IMG/VR virus record: IMGVR_UViG_3300040801_005257
Location: 1-48,938 of that record
Length of the DNA stretch: 48,938 nucleotides
Source: a virus
Direction: 5' to 3' (one strand)
A model generated the notes under the pieces. The model was not told the origin of the DNA and did no database searches. It saw only the letters and a list, made by a program, of their open reading frames with translations. The position numbers were made by a program, and so were the translations under genes. Within the stretch, counting starts at the first letter, position 1. Every line of letters begins with the position of its first letter. This document shows positions 47,149-48,938 of the stretch, one piece after another.

Positions 47149-48192
47149 ATCGGCATAGGAGCCGTCGCCAAAGTAAAGAACCGCGCCGTTGGTGCGTTCC
47201 CAGACGCCCACGCCGAACTCCGCTTCCATGTACTCCGCCTGGAGAGGATAATCGTCTAACTGCGCAGCGATTCGCAGCCCCTGGAGGCTCTCCACGTCTC
47301 GCTGCCGGAAAGCCAAAGGCTTTCGCGGATCAGCAGCATCCCACGCGAAGGCGTACGAGGCCGGGCACCACGGCTTCACCCACACCTCGGCTGCGCCGAA
47401 GATGCCGATCGACCGGTTATCCAGCCGGCTGATATCCAGCGTCATGCCTGGGGCATCCGTCGCCCGGTAGACCATCCGGGGATCGGGATACGCCTCGAAG
47501 CCGTTCAGGCCGCGCACCGTGGTCTCGTTGCCCCGATTGATCGCCACCTTGACCGCGCCGCCGTGGCCGTGCTCCACCACGTCGTTGATCAGGTTCGTGA
47601 GCGCCGTCGCGGTGATGCCATCGATAGCGTCATAGTGCGTGTGCGAAGACCCGTCGAAGGTCTCGCCGTTTGGGCCATCGGGAATAGACGTGCCGTCGGC
47701 GTTGATGAGCCGCTTCACCGCCAGATCCACCTTATCCACCAGGAAGTCCTGGAACGTGTAGTTGCTGCTCAGGAAAAGCGCCCGCTTGATCTCGTACTGG
47801 ATACGCCGCAGGTGCGCCTTCTCCGCCGCCTGCACCGCCTGCGCCATGTCCGCCGGCGTATGCGTCTCGAACCACTTGCGCGTCCAACCAACAGCGTACT
47901 GGAAGAGGCGCAGCGGGAAGCCCACCGTCGCGCCGGAGACGGGCGCCTGCGTCGGCGCCCGCCCGTATTCGTCAACCTCGATCATCTCGCCGTCCACGCT
48001 GGTGCCGTAGCGGCGCTGACGCTCCGAGGTAATCTCACACAACCCAGCGACCATATCGTTGACCAGCGCGTTATGCGCAGCCACGTCAGCCGCCAGAACG
48101 GCCTGGATCGTGTCCAAACCAAACTCCGCAGCGCTCTGAAACCGCGTTGCCAGGAGCTTGCTAATGTCGTAAAGCCCGGTTTTTGTAGCCAT
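47131..48192 (-). CDS. Major capsid protein (HK97-fold)
   Basis: 353 residues. The head shell protein: a helical N-arm ('LYDISKLLATRFQSAAEFGLDTIQAVLAADVAAHNAL'), an E-loop region ('TVGFPLRLFQYAVGWTRKWFE'), a spine helix ('TPADMAQAVQAAEKAHLRRIQYEIKRALFLSS') and beta regions ending in 'DYPLQAEYMEAEFGVGVWERTNGAVLYFGDG'. It follows the scaffold and decoration genes and lacks a long N-terminal pro-region, so the scaffold is a separate protein. Assigned from pattern and position. Confidence 0.82.
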   Translation of the reverse strand: MATKTGLYDISKLLATRFQSAAEFGLDTIQAVLAADVAAHNALVNDMVAGLCEITSERQRRYGTSVDGEMIEVDEYGRAPTQAPVSGATVGFPLRLFQYAVGWTRKWFETHTPADMAQAVQAAEKAHLRRIQYEIKRALFLSSNYTFQDFLVDKVDLAVKRLINADGTSIPDGPNGETFDGSSHTHYDAIDGITATALTNLINDVVEHGHGGAVKVAINRGNETTVRGLNGFEAYPDPRMVYRATDAPGMTLDISRLDNRSIGIFGAAEVWVKPWCPASYAFAWDAADPRKPLAFRQRDVESLQGLRIAAQLDDYPLQAEYMEAEFGVGVWERTNGAVLYFGDGSYADPTLSM

Positions 48193-48223
48193 AGTTCTTT
48201 CTCCTTATCTGCTAAGCCCGGGG

Positions 48224-48938
48224 CTAAGCTACCCGCAGGGCCAGCACGTACACGACACCAGCGCCTACGTCGCTGCCGCCATCGTCATCGGTCGTCGTCA
48301 CCCGCAGCGTACCGCCCGCGGCGATCTCGTGCTGCGCATCGTCGATTTGACCCGCTCGCACCACAACCGTATCCACCCCCGACCAGTCCATAGCGTCGGT
48401 GATAGCGTTGGCGCCATTCTTGACCTGGATCGTATCCGACGCTTCCCCGGCTGCGGTATGCACGGCCCACACGTCGATGACGCGCTCCTTGTGCGTCAGC
48501 GTCACGTCCGTGTCGCCCGCAGCCCCGCCGGCGATGTCGACCCGGTGCAGCACCGGGACGCCGCCGATAACGTTGGCGTCCGCCACGTTGCCCATCACCG
48601 TACCGGTGAGGGCATTATCGGCGATCTTATCCTCGGTCACCTGGTCATCGCCAATGTGCGCCGTATCGATGGCGCCGTCCGCGATCTGATCGGAATCCAC
48701 CGCGTCATCCGCGATCATCGAGTTTTCAACCGCATCGGCGGCGATGGTCAGCGCGACAGATGCGTCGCCCAGATCGGTGTGATCTCCCGACCCGGTCACG
48801 TCGCCGCTGAAGGTATGTCCGGGGTCCTTCCCCGCCACCTCCTGAAGAGCGGCCTCGACATCCTCAGCCGTCAACAGGGAGCCTGCATCGGCGATAGGTA
48901 CATCTACCGCACTCACCTGCCCCGCGCCGGTCCCCCAG
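48224..48938 (-). CDS. Capsid decoration/fibre protein, C-terminal part
   Basis: Rest of the 403-residue protein that begins at 610 and crosses the circular junction; the 48826-48938 part duplicates 1-113. It carries the fibre-like repeats ('DDAVDSDQIADGAIDTAHIGDDQV') and then a ~105-residue beta-sandwich ('VLHRVDIAGGAAGDTDVTLTHKERVIDVWAVHTAAG', ending 'GVVYVLALRVA'), a domain often found at the tip of phage fibres or on capsid surfaces. It sits just upstream of the capsid gene in transcription order, so it is most likely part of the capsid exterior. Confidence 0.75.
   Translation of the reverse strand, partial: WGTGAGQVSAVDVPIADAGSLLTAEDVEAALQEVAGKDPGHTFSGDVTGSGDHTDLGDASVALTIAADAVENSMIADDAVDSDQIADGAIDTAHIGDDQVTEDKIADNALTGTVMGNVADANVIGGVPVLHRVDIAGGAAGDTDVTLTHKERVIDVWAVHTAAGEASDTIQVKNGANAITDAMDWSGVDTVVVRAGQIDDAQHEIAAGGTLRVTTTDDDGGSDVGAGVVYVLALRVA
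48826..48938. repeat. Terminal direct repeat, right copy
   Basis: Identical to 1-113. See the left copy: best explained as the overlap of a circular assembly. Confidence 0.97.

Noticed and set aside
1-48938. Insertion sequences or transposases
   Set aside because: No DDE or Tn-type open frame and no flanking terminal inverted repeats were found; the only recombinases are the two tyrosine recombinases.

Overview
The window looks like one complete circular genome of a temperate, siphovirus-type tailed phage, about 48.8 kb. Bases 1-113 are repeated exactly at 48826-48938, and one gene runs through the junction, so the linear ends are artificial. I see a full set of head, neck and tail genes. 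They include terminase, portal, Mu F/SPP1 gp7-like protein, scaffold, decoration protein, major capsid protein, connectors, tail tube, tail-assembly chaperone, tape measure and tail tip. There is no sheath or baseplate, which points to a long non-contractile tail. The host is probably a Chloroflexota bacterium. I infer this from Thr/Pro-rich (TPTP) linkers on surface proteins and from a C-terminal end (VFMPLVYQNSE) that resembles tails I know from secreted Chloroflexota proteins; a database search was not possible.

Layout. (1) Late operon, minus strand: it starts near 6906, runs down through position 1, continues from 48825 and ends at 33138. It holds a holin-like gene, packaging and head genes, neck genes, an unusual cassette (41.6-45.6 kb), tail genes, a second caspase-like gene and an M23 endolysin. 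(2) Integration module, 7.4-9.4 kb: a tyrosine recombinase beside the 3' half of a tRNA-Ala(GGC) gene (candidate attP) and a cluster of long inverted repeats. (3) Early/maintenance operon, minus strand, 24977 down to 9527: a Xer-like recombinase, small regulators, a tRNA-Thr, a primase-helicase, an iteron-rich candidate origin, a PolX-like nucleotidyltransferase, ParA plus a ribbon-helix-helix partner with an adjacent repeat array, an FtsK-like translocase and several zinc or HTH proteins. (4) Plus-strand block, 25095-33006: an XRE repressor, a consensus promoter with three operator-like sites, an SNF2-type helicase operon, then a separately promoted operon. That second operon carries two unknown genes, an IbrA-like PAPS-reductase-family protein, an IbrB-like ParB protein and a DNA methyltransferase.

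How it fits together. Partition genes, centromere-like repeats, an iteron origin and Xer/FtsK-like genes suggest plasmid-like maintenance. The integrase and tRNA fragment suggest chromosomal integration. The element may use either or both. The repressor region has the architecture of a genetic switch, and similar operator cores recur at the modification-gene promoter, so that operon may be under the same control.

Most unusual parts: the sulfur/ParB/methyltransferase operon (29.0-33.0 kb), which looks like a nucleic-acid modification system, and the late-operon cassette. The cassette encodes an ECF sigma factor, a membrane-anchored zinc peptidase, a YadA-head-like repeat protein and a caspase/CHAT-like protein with a His-Cys dyad. 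A second caspase-like membrane protein sits before the endolysin.
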